Origin: Phreatobacter sp. | GTDB taxonomy: Bacteria > Pseudomonadota > Alphaproteobacteria > Rhizobiales > Phreatobacteraceae | Length of the DNA stretch: 64,000 bases | Direction: 5' to 3' | Assembly (NCBI RefSeq): GCF_030691135.1 | Contig: NZ_JAUYFA010000039.1 | Location: 1-64,000 of the forward strand | Shown here: piece by piece, positions 1 to 11,513 of the stretch | Layout of the letters: every line of letters begins with the position of its first letter | How positions within the stretch are numbered: the first letter of the stretch is position 1 | Made by a program: the position numbers and the translations under genes | The notes under the pieces: model-generated | Seen by the model: the letters and a program-made list of their open reading frames with translations, nothing else | Database searches by the model: none | Told to the model about the DNA's origin: nothing

Positions 1-59
1 GAACCACAAGGGCTCCCACCCATAAAAGGGCGACTGAAACGCAACCCCCAACCCTAAGG

Positions 60-114
60 CCGGAAGCGTCATGCACCAGAAGGTGACTGAGAAGCTTCAG
101 AGACGCGAAGCCGG
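60..114. ncRNA. candidate structured RNA element (three-way junction)
   Basis: Complementary segments nest cleanly: CCGG 60-63 with CCGG 111-114, then GCGTC 66-70 with GACGC 102-106. Inside are two hairpins, CACC 74-77 with GGTG 82-85 (AGAA loop) and CTGA 87-90 with TCAG 97-100. This gives an outer stem, an internal loop and a three-way junction. All pairs are Watson-Crick, so either strand could fold. I do not match it to a known RNA family, and chance in GC-rich DNA is possible. Confidence 0.3.
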
Positions 115-264
115 GCCGTTCAAAGCGCGGCGCCGCGTCGATGGGCGGTTTATAGGCCAGCCCCGTTCGGACTGTCAACACGGATCTGGAAAAAAATGAC
201 GTCCCGACGACAGTGCCTGCCGCCGGGCCCAGAGCCGATTCACCGTGTACGCCCTCAGGGTATT

Positions 265-281
265 GATTGAATGGTTCAATC
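265..281. promoter_or_regulatory. perfect dyad GATTGAA-TGG-TTCAATC
   Basis: Seven-base arms (265-271 and 275-281) are separated by 3 bases and lie in an AT-richer patch about 415 bases upstream of the M23 gene. The symmetry looks like a binding site for a dimeric regulator. No regulator is identified and the distance to the gene is large. Confidence 0.25.
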
Positions 282-696
282 GGCGATTCGACAAGGACTT
301 TTCCACAGGCCGGGCCGACAGCGCGCCGCTGGCCCTACCAGGATTGCGCCGCCTCCCCACCGCCTGGCACGCTCCATCCTGCCCTGTCGGTCCTGTCGCG
401 TGCCCGGTGACGCCGGCTGGTGAACGCCCGTGGCGGCTCAGGGTTCCGACCCGCCGGTGCCGCCGGCACGCCGGAAGCCCGAGCCGACCTGTCCTATTCC
501 TTTCGCGCGCAGCGGTCCCCTCCATATGACCGGCCACCCGCAATGCCTCCCAGGTGCCGGATAGCCCTGAGCGCGCCACATTTTTCGCTCTTCTCTGGCG
601 CTGGCCGTTGCTTGACGGATGCAGGCGGGGCGGGCAACGTCCGCGGCACATCGTCGGCCGGGCACCGCCCGACGCCACCGATCGGAGAATTCGCGT

Positions 697-2634
697 TTGC
701 TTCTTTCTGGCCGATCGTCCTTTTCTCATCACGGCGGTCCCAGCGCGACGCTCGGGGACGAGGCGCCGCTGTCGAGCGACGGCCGCGAACGCCGCGGCAT
801 CGAGGCCCGGCGCGTCAACGTGCGCTGGCTGTCGGGGACGGTGCTCACCGGCCTGTGCGGCGCCGGCCTGATGGGCGGAGCGGTCTGGGCGGCACTGGAG
901 AACCCCACCCGGCCCCCCGCACCCGCCGAGATCGTCCGGCCTCTCACCCGCGGCCCCGGATCGGCATCCGACCGTCCCACCAACACCGCCCGCAAGGGAG
1001 ATCGCCTGACCCCGCTCGCCGATCTGTTCTCGTCGTCCAAACAGACCATCCGCGTGTCGCAGACGTCCCGGGTCGGTGACCGCGAGATCATCCGGGTCAG
1101 GCCGCATACCCGCGTGGTCGCCAATCTCGTCCAGACCTCCAGCGGCAATCACGACATTCCCGAGTTCAACCCGCTGCGCCTGCTCGCCGGTGACACGGCC
1201 GAACGCGCCGAGGAGCAGGCGCCCGATACCGATGGCGAGGTGACCCTCGTCATGCGCGACATCGCCTCCCTGCCTCCCCAGCAGCGCACCATGCTGACCC
1301 TTTCGACCGAGGAGATCCTCGGCCAGATTCGGGAGGCGGCGAACCAGACGGATCTCGCAATCCCCCTCGTGCTCCCGACGGGAGGCCCCCTCGCCCGCCT
1401 GTCGCCCGGCAACACGGCGCTCGATCCCGATGATCCCAACGTCGTGCGCGTCGCCAAACGCGCCGCCGAGGCCGCGACCGACGCCGCCCCGCCCGACCGC
1501 ACAGTCATCGCCAAGACCGGCGACACCATCACCTCGATCCTGCTCGAGCTTGGCGCGGTGCGCGACGATGTCCGCCTCATCGCCGCCGCCTTCACCCGCG
1601 GCGGTCGCGAGATCACGCTGCGCGACGGCCAACGCATCCGCGTGCTCTTCGCCCAGGGCCCATCGGGCCGCAGCCAGCCGGTCCGCGTCATCCTGGTCGG
1701 CGAGCGCGGCACGCCGGAGGCTGCCGTGGCGCAGACGGACGAGGGTCGTTACGTCGCGGTGGAGGATCCTGCCGAGGCCGTCAACGTCACCGACGAATCG
1801 GAGGAAGACGACGAGGGCTCGGGCCTGCGCCTCTACGCGGCGATCTACGAGACCGCGCTGCGCCAGGAGATCCCGCGTCCCATCGTCGACGAACTCATCC
1901 GCGTCTTCGGCAACGACGTCGACTTCTCGCGCCGGGCCGGCACCAACGACCTGTTCGAGGTGCTCTATGCGTCCGACGACGAGGGCGAAGCGGGCCGCGG
2001 CGACATTCTCTATGCCTCGATCACCACCGCCGGGGAGACCCGCCGCTACTACCGCTTCCATTCGACGGCCGACGGCATCATCGACTATTACGACGAGCAG
2101 GGAAAATCGGCCCGCAAGTTCCTCATCCGCAAGCCGATCGCGGGGGGCCAGATGCGCTCCGGCTTCGGTATGCGCCGCCATCCCGTCATGGGCTATTACA
2201 AGATGCATTCCGGCGTCGACTGGTCCGACCGGATCGGCACGCCGATCGTCGCCGCCGGCAACGGCGTCATCGCCAAGGCCAGCTGGTCGGGCGGCTACGG
2301 ACGCCGCATCGAGATCGAGCACCCCAACGGCTATACCTCGACCTATTCGCACCTGTCGGGCTTCGCCCGCGGCATCAGCGAGGGTGCGCGCGTCCGCCAG
2401 GGCCAGGTGATCGGCTATCTCGGCAATTCAGGCCTCTCGACCGGCCCCCACCTGCACTACGAAGTGTTGGTCAATGGGCGCTTCGTCGATCCGATGCGTG
2501 TCCGCGTGCCGCGCGGCCGCGAGCTCGCCGGCCCGATGCTCGCCGCCTTCCGTGCCGAGCGCGAGCGCATCGACAACCTGATGACGCGCGACCGGGCCGA
2601 GACGCGCGTCACCGCGGCGGCACCCTCGCGCTGA
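697..2634 (+). CDS. M23 family metallopeptidase, membrane anchored
   Basis: Predicted zinc endopeptidase of the LytM/M23 family that cuts, or helps regulate cutting of, peptidoglycan cross-links; 645 residues. The N-terminus is cytoplasmic and basic, followed by one membrane segment at about residues 44-66, so the bulk lies in the periplasm. A LysM/OapA-like region (about 267-315) precedes the peptidase domain (about 482-600). That domain keeps the zinc ligands: His504 and Asp508 in MHSGVD, and the HLH pair at 585-587. The TTG at 697 is preferred because GGAG lies 9 bases before it. An in-frame ATG at 619 lacks a good ribosome binding site and would add 26 residues rich in Arg and Ala. The gene is convergent with trmFO. 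Family assignment is strong; the substrate bond is inferred. Confidence 0.9.
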   Translation: MLLSGRSSFSHHGGPSATLGDEAPLSSDGRERRGIEARRVNVRWLSGTVLTGLCGAGLMGGAVWAALENPTRPPAPAEIVRPLTRGPGSASDRPTNTARKGDRLTPLADLFSSSKQTIRVSQTSRVGDREIIRVRPHTRVVANLVQTSSGNHDIPEFNPLRLLAGDTAERAEEQAPDTDGEVTLVMRDIASLPPQQRTMLTLSTEEILGQIREAANQTDLAIPLVLPTGGPLARLSPGNTALDPDDPNVVRVAKRAAEAATDAAPPDRTVIAKTGDTITSILLELGAVRDDVRLIAAAFTRGGREITLRDGQRIRVLFAQGPSGRSQPVRVILVGERGTPEAAVAQTDEGRYVAVEDPAEAVNVTDESEEDDEGSGLRLYAAIYETALRQEIPRPIVDELIRVFGNDVDFSRRAGTNDLFEVLYASDDEGEAGRGDILYASITTAGETRRYYRFHSTADGIIDYYDEQGKSARKFLIRKPIAGGQMRSGFGMRRHPVMGYYKMHSGVDWSDRIGTPIVAAGNGVIAKASWSGGYGRRIEIEHPNGYTSTYSHLSGFARGISEGARVRQGQVIGYLGNSGLSTGPHLHYEVLVNGRFVDPMRVRVPRGRELAGPMLAAFRAERERIDNLMTRDRAETRVTAAAPSR

Positions 2635-2666
2635 GACCTCCGGTCCCGGCGGCCTGGCAGGAGGCG

Positions 2667-4085
2667 CTATTCCGCCGCGAGGCGCGCCGCACCATCGAGC
2701 CAGGCGTCGAAATCAGCGAGCGCCCGCGCACTCAGCACCCTCTTGCGCGCCTGGGTCTTGGCATTGCCGCGCAACCGTTCGCCGTCGGGCCCCTTGTTCG
2801 GCGCCGGCTCGGCGAGCGGCGGGAACAGGCCGAAGTTGACGTTCATCGGCTGGAACGAGCGCGGCCCCTCGTCGATGGTCGACACATGGCCGCCCGTGAT
2901 GTGGTTGATGAGAGCGCCATGCGCCGTCGTCACCGGCGGCAGCGACGGTGCCCGGCCGAGCCGCTCGGCCGCCGCGAACCGGCCGACCATGCCGCCGATG
3001 GCGGCGCTCTCCACATAGCCCTCGCATCCCGTGATCTGGCCGGCGAAGCGCAGCCGCGGCTCGACCTTCAGCCGCAGCGTCTCGTCGAGCACCTTCGGCG
3101 AGTTGAGATAGGTGTTGCGGTGGATGCCGCCGAGCCTGGCGAACTCGGCCTTCTCGAGCCCGGGGATCATGCGGAAGATTCCAGCCTGCTCGCCATATTT
3201 CAGCTTGGTCTGGAACCCCGTCATGTTGAAGAGCGTGCCGAGCTTGTTGTCCTGCCGGAGCTGGGCCACCGCATAGGCCTTCACGGTCGGATTGTGCCTG
3301 TTGGTGAGCCCGACCGGCTTCATCGGCCCCCAGCGCAGCGTCTCGCGCCCGCGCTCGGCCATCACCTCGATGGGCAGGCACCCGTCGAAATAGGGCGTGC
3401 CCTCCCACTCCTTGAACTCGGTCTTCTCGGCCGCCAGCAGCGCGTCGATGAAGGCCTCGTACTGGGCCTTGTCCATCGGGCAGTTGATGTAGTCGGCGCC
3501 CGTCCCGCCAGGACCCGCCTTGTCGTAGCGCGACTGGAACCACGCCTTGTCCATGTCGACGGATTCGAAATGGACGATCGGCGCGATGGCGTCGAAGAAG
3601 GCGAGCTCCTTCTCGCCCGTCAGCTGGCCGACAGCGTCGGCGAGCGCCGGCGAGGTCAGCGGTCCGGTGGCGACGATCACGCTGTCCCAGCCCGCCGGCG
3701 GCAGCCCCGCCACCTCCTCCCGAACGATCGTGATGCGCGGATGGGCCTCGAGCGCCGCCGTCACGGCCTGCGAGAAGCCGTCACGGTCGACGGCGAGCGC
3801 CCCGCCGGCCGGCACCTGATGGGCATCCGCCATGCGCATGATGATGGATCCCATGCGGCGCATCTCGGCATGGAGAAGACCGACCGCATTGGTCTCGGCA
3901 TCGTCGGAGCGGAAGGAGTTGGAACAGACGAGTTCGGCGAGGCCTTCGGTCTTGTGGGCCTCGGTGCCGCGCGACGGCCGCATCTCGTGCAGCACGACCG
4001 GAATGCCGGCCTCGGCGACCTGCCAGGCGGCCTCGGAACCGGCGAGGCCGCCGCCGACGACGTGGATGGGGGAAATCTGTGTCAT
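2667..4085 (-). CDS. trmFO: methylenetetrahydrofolate--tRNA-(uracil-5-)-methyltransferase TrmFO
   Basis: Folate- and FAD-dependent enzyme that makes 5-methyluridine at position 54 of the tRNA T-loop, using methylenetetrahydrofolate as carbon donor. The 472-residue protein has the normal family length. It starts with the FAD-binding glycine motif GGGLAG (residues 11-16) and keeps the typical blocks [41 protein letters not shown] and [13 protein letters not shown]. The cysteines in the first two blocks match the catalytic positions known for the family. It is transcribed toward the M23 gene, with 32 bases between the two stops. Confidence 0.97.
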   Translation of the reverse strand: MTQISPIHVVGGGLAGSEAAWQVAEAGIPVVLHEMRPSRGTEAHKTEGLAELVCSNSFRSDDAETNAVGLLHAEMRRMGSIIMRMADAHQVPAGGALAVDRDGFSQAVTAALEAHPRITIVREEVAGLPPAGWDSVIVATGPLTSPALADAVGQLTGEKELAFFDAIAPIVHFESVDMDKAWFQSRYDKAGPGGTGADYINCPMDKAQYEAFIDALLAAEKTEFKEWEGTPYFDGCLPIEVMAERGRETLRWGPMKPVGLTNRHNPTVKAYAVAQLRQDNKLGTLFNMTGFQTKLKYGEQAGIFRMIPGLEKAEFARLGGIHRNTYLNSPKVLDETLRLKVEPRLRFAGQITGCEGYVESAAIGGMVGRFAAAERLGRAPSLPPVTTAHGALINHITGGHVSTIDEGPRSFQPMNVNFGLFPPLAEPAPNKGPDGERLRGNAKTQARKRVLSARALADFDAWLDGAARLAAE

Positions 4086-4127
4086 GCCGATCTTCTACGG
4101 CGGAGCGACACGGCCGGCAAGCAAGGC

Positions 4128-6080
4128 TCAAAGGGCGAGCGTTTCGTCGGTTGCGAGATTCCGCCGCGTCCTGTTCACCTCCCGGCAGGCGTCGACACCG
4201 AGGACGGCGAGTTTCAGCGCCCGCAGATGCGGCGTCCCGTCGCCCAGAGGCTCCTCGGCCAGCCAATAATGGGTATGGTTGAAGTAGCCGCCCGAGATCG
4301 ACGTCTGCTGCGGAATGTTCAGCGTTCCGGGTGAATGCGCGGCGGGGATCGGGCCGCCGATGAAGTCGCCCTTCACCGCGGCACGCTGGGCGAAATAGAG
4401 ATTGGTCCAGCAGGTCAGCGCGAACATGGCGGAGTGCTGCAGCCGCGGGCGCGCAGGGGCCATGCCCGGATTCGCACTTTTGGGGGCGAAGAGAACGCGG
4501 CCATCCTCCCCGGGCGTCAGCCCGGGAGGCGCGACCGGAAACTCGCGCAGCGACACCTTCTCGGCGAGACCCTTCTCCGTCCCCGCCTCGGTCATCAGCA
4601 GCGCCGCATGGGCGAGCGGGCTTCCCATCGTGACGAAATCGCTGATGCGCCAGGGCGAAGCGACGATCTCGTTTTTCACGACGGTGATCTGCTCCGTGGT
4701 GAAGATCGCGAAGGCCTGCCGGACCTTCTCCTGATACTCGACCGCCGAAGGCGTTTCGCCCGGATCGAGCCGCTGCCAGCCGAGCCCCCCGCCAACCTCC
4801 GCCACCGCATAGGTTCCTGTGTCGATCGCGTTCTTCGGCAGTCCGTCGATGTCCGCGAAGGCGGCGATGACCCTGTCGGTCAGCCGTGCCTTGGCCATCT
4901 GCTCGACAAAGAAGGCGCGCAGCACGTCATAGGCGATGATCGTGCCGAGGCTGTGCGCGACGACGACGATACGGTCGTAACGGGGCGCGCCGTCGCCGGT
5001 GCGCTGGTCATGCAGGTCCTGAAGCACCTGAAGGCCGAGTTTTCGGATGCGGTTGCGGGCCTCGATGTTGTCGGGCGCATCACGCAGGTAGCGGGCGCAG
5101 TCCCCGACATAGGGAACGAGGAACACCCAGGCGAGGAAGACGAAGAGCGTCAGGAAGACGAGGAGCCAGAGTGTCGTCGGCGGATGGCCGAGCGTCAGGA
5201 GCGCGATGTCGAGAAGCCGGGTGCCTTCGGGCCAGTCCGCATTGCCAATGCCGACAAGCGTCCAGACCGGCCCCCAGAGGGCGACGAAGAGCGACAGGCC
5301 AGCCGTGCCGGCGACCCCATAGGCCGTGGCCACGGGTCCGAGGAACATCAAAAGGCTGGCCAGCGCCGGCACCAGGGTCAGCAGTGCCAGCGGGTGCCAC
5401 GACGCGATCGCGGCGAACACGACGAAGACAGCTGCGATGCCGAGGCCCTGCGCCCAGCCCTTCCGCAGCCCGAAGGTCACGAACCCGCCCACCAGGACGG
5501 CGAGGACGAGGAAGGACACCGTCGCCTGTGGCGCTGCAAGGCCGGCACGGGCGGCGACGTCGAGCCATGACAGCCCGATCAGGCCGGTTCCCACGACCCA
5601 GACCACGTGAACGGCCGCCAGCAGCGCAGCGGTCAGGATCGTGACCGCCGCATACCAGATCCAGCGCGCATCAGCCGGAAGGCTGGACCGGTCGCGCTTG
5701 GCCAGGTCGCACAGCCAAAGCAGCACGGCGACGAAGCGCGTGCCGCTCATCAGATGGGCCCAGTAGAGCTCGTAGAAATCGTAGCGCCGCTTTTCGGTCA
5801 TGCCGAGCGCTGGTGTCGTCACCGATTTCAGGTCGAAGGAGCCGTCTTTTCCCACATAGGGCTTGATCCAGCGAGGAATTGCACCCTTGCGGCGCGCCGC
5901 CTCGCGGTCAATCTCGGGCTTGCCCAGAACGGCATCGACCACGCCAAGCATGGTCTCCATCGGCCGCTGGTCTCCGATACCGTGGAACACGAGGACGGCT
6001 GTCCGGGGGGCCGGGGGAGTGACTGTCTTGGCCGCCGCCTTGTCCTGACCTGCGCGTGCTGCCACCGATCCCTCCCCCAC
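4128..6080 (-). CDS. membrane protein with a split alpha/beta-hydrolase (lipase-like) fold
   Basis: A 650-residue protein I cannot assign to a named family. Near the N-terminus is an oxyanion-type strand motif FHGIGDQ (about 32-38). Residues about 111-325 hold several hydrophobic segments that read as six to eight membrane passes. The nucleophile elbow VVVAHSLGT follows (Ser about 377). Downstream, an Asp in GDFIGGP and a His in FNHTHYW are candidates for the rest of a Ser-Asp-His triad, as in PGAP1-like lipases. The hydrolase fold thus appears interrupted by a membrane domain. Translation may start at GTG 6080 or at GTG 6065, the latter behind a GGGAGGGA stretch. It lies between trmFO and clpB on the same strand. 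Hydrolase activity on a lipid or ester is inference only. Confidence 0.75.
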   Translation of the reverse strand: MGEGSVAARAGQDKAAAKTVTPPAPRTAVLVFHGIGDQRPMETMLGVVDAVLGKPEIDREAARRKGAIPRWIKPYVGKDGSFDLKSVTTPALGMTEKRRYDFYELYWAHLMSGTRFVAVLLWLCDLAKRDRSSLPADARWIWYAAVTILTAALLAAVHVVWVVGTGLIGLSWLDVAARAGLAAPQATVSFLVLAVLVGGFVTFGLRKGWAQGLGIAAVFVVFAAIASWHPLALLTLVPALASLLMFLGPVATAYGVAGTAGLSLFVALWGPVWTLVGIGNADWPEGTRLLDIALLTLGHPPTTLWLLVFLTLFVFLAWVFLVPYVGDCARYLRDAPDNIEARNRIRKLGLQVLQDLHDQRTGDGAPRYDRIVVVAHSLGTIIAYDVLRAFFVEQMAKARLTDRVIAAFADIDGLPKNAIDTGTYAVAEVGGGLGWQRLDPGETPSAVEYQEKVRQAFAIFTTEQITVVKNEIVASPWRISDFVTMGSPLAHAALLMTEAGTEKGLAEKVSLREFPVAPPGLTPGEDGRVLFAPKSANPGMAPARPRLQHSAMFALTCWTNLYFAQRAAVKGDFIGGPIPAAHSPGTLNIPQQTSISGGYFNHTHYWLAEEPLGDGTPHLRALKLAVLGVDACREVNRTRRNLATDETLAL

Positions 6081-6122
6081 AACACCAAAGGCCGCCCGAT
6101 CGGATACCCGAAAGGACGGCCT
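6076..6122 (-). terminator. rho-independent terminator after clpB
   Basis: On the minus-strand transcript, 6114-6122 pairs with 6089-6097 as nine base pairs including one G-U. A nested four-base stem (TCGG/CCGA, GTAT loop) sits inside, and a T-rich tail follows. On the plus strand the G-U becomes a mismatch, so the signal is directional. The loop region is nearly identical to one near 35146-35170. Confidence 0.6.
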
Positions 6123-6161
6123 GGCAAGAGGGTTGTATTCCCGATGTGTTGCAGCTGAGAG

Positions 6162-8759
<2,598 letters not shown>

Positions 8760-8857
8760 GAGGTCACTCCCTTGCCCGTTCCGCCCGTCTCTCCTGAGCC
8801 CGAGATGAAACGTCCGACCGATGGATTGCCGGCCCAGAAGGCACCGGCCCGAGGCGG

Positions 8858-8886
8858 ATATGGGGGTGTCACGCGGCTGTGAGAAG
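8858..8886 (-). promoter_or_regulatory. possible RpoH (sigma-32) promoter of clpB
   Basis: On the minus strand CCCCCATAT (8866-8858) matches the sigma-32 -10 type CCCCATnT. It is preceded, after 14 bases, by CTTCTC (8886-8881). The -10 is good; the -35 matches CTTGAA only in its first three bases. The position, about 100 bases before the clpB start, and the gene's known heat-shock control in other bacteria support it. Confidence 0.35.
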
Positions 8887-8982
8887 AGACCGCGGCGGAC
8901 TTTTTGAGGCGCGTCAAACCGGCCGGCGTGCGCCCCTGGTGGAAACACGATTGGACAAGACAACGGCGCCGCCCTTTCACCA

Positions 8983-9062
8983 CTCCCCGGCGGGGAGAGG
9001 TCGGCCGAAGGCCGGGTGAGGGGGCGATGCCCTCGCCATCAGCCGCTCTCCCCCTCACCCGG
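8983..9062. repeat. cluster of GC-rich palindromes between clpB and the MOSC gene
   Basis: Three nested dyads lie close together: CTCCCC/GGGGAG at 8983-8997, GGCC-GAA-GGCC at 9003-9013, and a perfect 13-bp inverted repeat (9012-9024 with 9050-9062). Unlike the other palindromic repeats in the window this one lies between divergent genes. It ends 38 bases before the MOSC start. It resembles GC-rich intergenic repeats common in Rhizobiales; copy number is unknown. Confidence 0.5.
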
Positions 9063-9099
9063 GCTTGACCGTCCCCGCCGCGTCGGGCCACCTCAAGCA

Positions 9100-9900
9100 A
9101 TGACCGACACAGCCCCCGCCCGCATCACCGCCCTCTACCGCTATCCCGTGAAGGGGCTCTCCGCCGAGCCGCTGACCGAGGCGCCCCTGAGCAGTGGCGC
9201 GCATTTCCCCGGCGACAGGCTCTTCGCCATCGAGAACGGTCCCTCCGGCTTCGACCCTGCCAATCCCGAGCACCAGCCGAAGCAGAAATTCCTCGTCCTC
9301 GCCCGCCAGGCGGCGCTGGCGAAGCTGAAGACCAGCTATGACGACGCCAGCCACAGCCTCGCCATCGTCGCCGACGAGGTCGAGGTCGCCCGCGGGGACC
9401 TGCGTACACCGGAAGGCCGCGCCGCGATCGAGGACTTCTTCCGCATGTTCCTCGCCAACGACCTCGCCGGCACGCCGAAGGTGCTGGAGGGCCCGCCCGG
9501 CTTCCACTTCATGGATTCGCGCTCCGGCTTCGTGTCCATCATCAATCTCGCCACGGTCCGGGCTCTGGAGAAGGAGACCGGCATCGCCATCGACCCGATC
9601 CGCTTCCGCGCCAATATCTATATCGACGGCGTACCGGCCTTCTCGGAGTTCGCCTGGGTGGGCAAGCGCATCACCACCGGCGGTGCCGCCCTGCGCGGCC
9701 TGAAGCGCACCGAGCGCTGCGCCGCCACGACCGTCAATCCGGCCACTGCCGTCCGCGACCTGATGATCCCCGCCGTGCTGATGCGCAGCTACGGCCACGC
9801 CGATTGCGGCATCTATGCCGCGGTGGCGCAGGGCGGGCGGATCGCCGTCGGCGACGCGCTCAGAGTGACCGAGGAGGACGCGTCCAGCGTGGCGTTCTGA
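9100..9900 (+). CDS. MOSC domain-containing protein
   Basis: A 266-residue protein with the MOSC N-terminal beta-barrel domain (VKGLSAEPLTEAPLSSG region) followed by a MOSC domain. The C-terminal part carries the family cysteine in the block RTERCAATTVNP. MOSC proteins bind molybdenum cofactor and serve as sulfur carriers or as mARC-type reductases such as YiiM and YcbX; substrate here is unknown. ATG 9100 is chosen because the upstream in-frame codons fall in a palindromic repeat. The gene is convergent with a nitroreductase gene (16-base gap). Confidence 0.85.
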   Translation: MTDTAPARITALYRYPVKGLSAEPLTEAPLSSGAHFPGDRLFAIENGPSGFDPANPEHQPKQKFLVLARQAALAKLKTSYDDASHSLAIVADEVEVARGDLRTPEGRAAIEDFFRMFLANDLAGTPKVLEGPPGFHFMDSRSGFVSIINLATVRALEKETGIAIDPIRFRANIYIDGVPAFSEFAWVGKRITTGGAALRGLKRTERCAATTVNPATAVRDLMIPAVLMRSYGHADCGIYAAVAQGGRIAVGDALRVTEEDASSVAF

Positions 9901-9916
9901 GGGGGGCGCTCTGCCC

Positions 9917-10606
9917 TCAATCCTCCCAGCGCACGACCTCACCGAGCCCCGCGCGCACCGTGCGATAGCCGTTGACCGGCGCCGCCGCATCCGCTCGCCC
10001 GAAGGAGATGCCGCAGACGACGCGCTGGTCGTCGGCAATGCCGAAATGGGCGCGGATTGCCCCTGCATGGACGGCGAGGGCTGCCTGGGCGATGGTCGCG
10101 ACGCCGTGGGCTGTCGCCGCCGTCATGAAATTGCTGACATAGGCGCCGCAATCCAGCGCCCCATAGGCGCCGAGCGCCTCATCCGTGGTGATGATCGCCA
10201 CATGCGGCGCATCGAACAGCGCGAAGTTGCGCAGGGACTGGCGGGCATAGGCGGCCTTGTCGCCGCGCTGGACCCCCACCGCGTCATAGAGCTGGAAACC
10301 GCAGGCCCGCCGCCGCTCCAGAAGCGCCCCCCGATACTCGCGCGGGAAGGGAAAATCGCTCGACGGCTCCGCCCCAGCGGAGGCGAGTTGGAGCATCAGC
10401 GCACGGAAGCGCTCGACCGCGCCGCCGCTGGCGATCACCACCTGCCAGGGCTGGGTATTGTTCCAGGAGGCGGTCTTCTGCGCCGTCGTCAGGATCGCCG
10501 CGATCGTCGCCCGCGGGATCGGCTCGGGCCGGAAGGCGCGGCAGGAATGGCGCGCGGCCATCAGGCGGTCGAAGGCTTCGGCATCGGTCGGCAGGGGGCT
10601 GGTCAT
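9917..10606 (-). CDS. nitroreductase family protein
   Basis: Flavin (FMN)-dependent oxidoreductase of the nitroreductase fold, 229 residues. The N-terminal block RHSCRAFRPEPIP and the WNNTQPW segment are typical of the FMN phosphate- and ring-binding regions. A C-terminal GISFGRAD block is also family-like. Such enzymes reduce nitroaromatics or quinones with NAD(P)H, but the natural substrate cannot be read from sequence. It is convergent with the MOSC gene and divergent from the hydroxylase-type gene at 10794. Confidence 0.88.
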   Translation of the reverse strand: MTSPLPTDAEAFDRLMAARHSCRAFRPEPIPRATIAAILTTAQKTASWNNTQPWQVVIASGGAVERFRALMLQLASAGAEPSSDFPFPREYRGALLERRRACGFQLYDAVGVQRGDKAAYARQSLRNFALFDAPHVAIITTDEALGAYGALDCGAYVSNFMTAATAHGVATIAQAALAVHAGAIRAHFGIADDQRVVCGISFGRADAAAPVNGYRTVRAGLGEVVRWED

Positions 10607-10793
10607 CGGTCTCGCCGGATCGTTCGAGGGGCCGCGCCATCGTCTCCGCTCGCCGGCCTTTTCGCCATCCGCCGTTCGGCACGGACGGAGCCTGGATCAC
10701 GGCGGATTGCCTTCCCCTCGGGCCGGGCAATGGGGTAGATGGGGCCGTCGGGGGTCGCCGCCGCGGCTCCCTTCCCATCCGAGACGCACCCGC

Positions 10794-11513
10794 ATGTCCC
10801 TTGCCAAGGAAGTCCGCGCGCTCGCCGGCGACACGCTCGCCGTGCTGCGCCACCCCGACGCCCGCGGCGCCGTCCTGCTCTATGCGGGACTGGCGGCGGT
10901 CTTCTTCGTCTATGCCGCGATCACCGCGGGTCTCATGTGGACGCTCGTCGCTGCGGTGATCGGCGTCTGCCTCCTGCCCGCCGTCGAATTCATCACCCAC
11001 AAATATGTCCTGCACTGGCTCGAACTCGCCAAGACCTCGGCCACCGCGCAGTTCTGGAACCGCGTCCATTACGCCCACCACATGGACCCGAAGGACACCC
11101 GGGTGATCCTCGCCCATCCCGCCAGCGTCGTGCTGCTTGTGGCCGTGGTGGCGGGCATCGCCTGGCTCGTCGGTCTCAGGCCGATCGCCCCGGTCGTCGC
11201 CATCGCCTTCGCGCTCTTCGCCTTCTACGAGATCGTCCACTTCGCCTGCCACATGGATGGCGACATGCGCTCGCGCTATTTCACCGCGCGGCGGCAGGAA
11301 CATGCCCTGCACCACTATGTCGACGAGAACCGCAATTTCGGCATCACCACGGCGATCGCCGACCGGCTGCTCGGCACCCGCATCGTCGACAAGAAGGCAC
11401 TCGTCCGCTCCCCGACCGCCCGCAATCTCGGCTATACTGGCGAATTCGCCGACCGCTATCCCTATCTGAAGCGCGACGATGCGCCGCCGGCCGGGCGGAC
11501 CCCCGCCGAGTGA
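10794..11513 (+). CDS. fatty acid hydroxylase / sterol desaturase superfamily membrane protein
   Basis: A 239-residue integral membrane protein with four to five hydrophobic segments. It has the histidine clusters of the diiron fatty-acid hydroxylase superfamily: ITHKYVLHW, HYAHHMD, HFACHMD and EHALHHYVDE. These His residues would bind two irons for O2-dependent hydroxylation or desaturation of a lipid or carotenoid. The ATG at 10794 begins MSLAKEVRAL; a longer in-frame reading is arginine-rich and unlike the family. The stop overlaps the GTG start of the next gene (GTGA), suggesting translational coupling. Substrate not determined. Confidence 0.82.
   Translation: MSLAKEVRALAGDTLAVLRHPDARGAVLLYAGLAAVFFVYAAITAGLMWTLVAAVIGVCLLPAVEFITHKYVLHWLELAKTSATAQFWNRVHYAHHMDPKDTRVILAHPASVVLLVAVVAGIAWLVGLRPIAPVVAIAFALFAFYEIVHFACHMDGDMRSRYFTARRQEHALHHYVDENRNFGITTAIADRLLGTRIVDKKALVRSPTARNLGYTGEFADRYPYLKRDDAPPAGRTPAE

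Larger units (their letters stand above)
1..696. other. noncoding region before the M23 peptidase gene
   Basis: I see no convincing complete gene here. The stretch holds a possible folded RNA (60-114), a perfect 7-bp dyad (265-281) and the ribosome binding site of the M23 gene (GGAG at 684-687). A short minus-strand frame begins with ATG at 72 and stays open to the window edge (24 codons). It has no clear Shine-Dalgarno and I recognise nothing in it, so the start of an unseen leftward gene can be neither claimed nor excluded. Confidence 0.5.

Noticed and set aside
70-198. 42-codon plus-strand frame from ATG 71 region
   Set aside because: No ribosome binding site and basic, low-information composition; the region folds better as RNA.
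175-2352. 725-codon minus-strand open frame opposite the M23 gene
   Set aside because: No family similarity; composition is that of antisense to a GC-rich coding strand, and the plus strand encodes a complete M23 protein.
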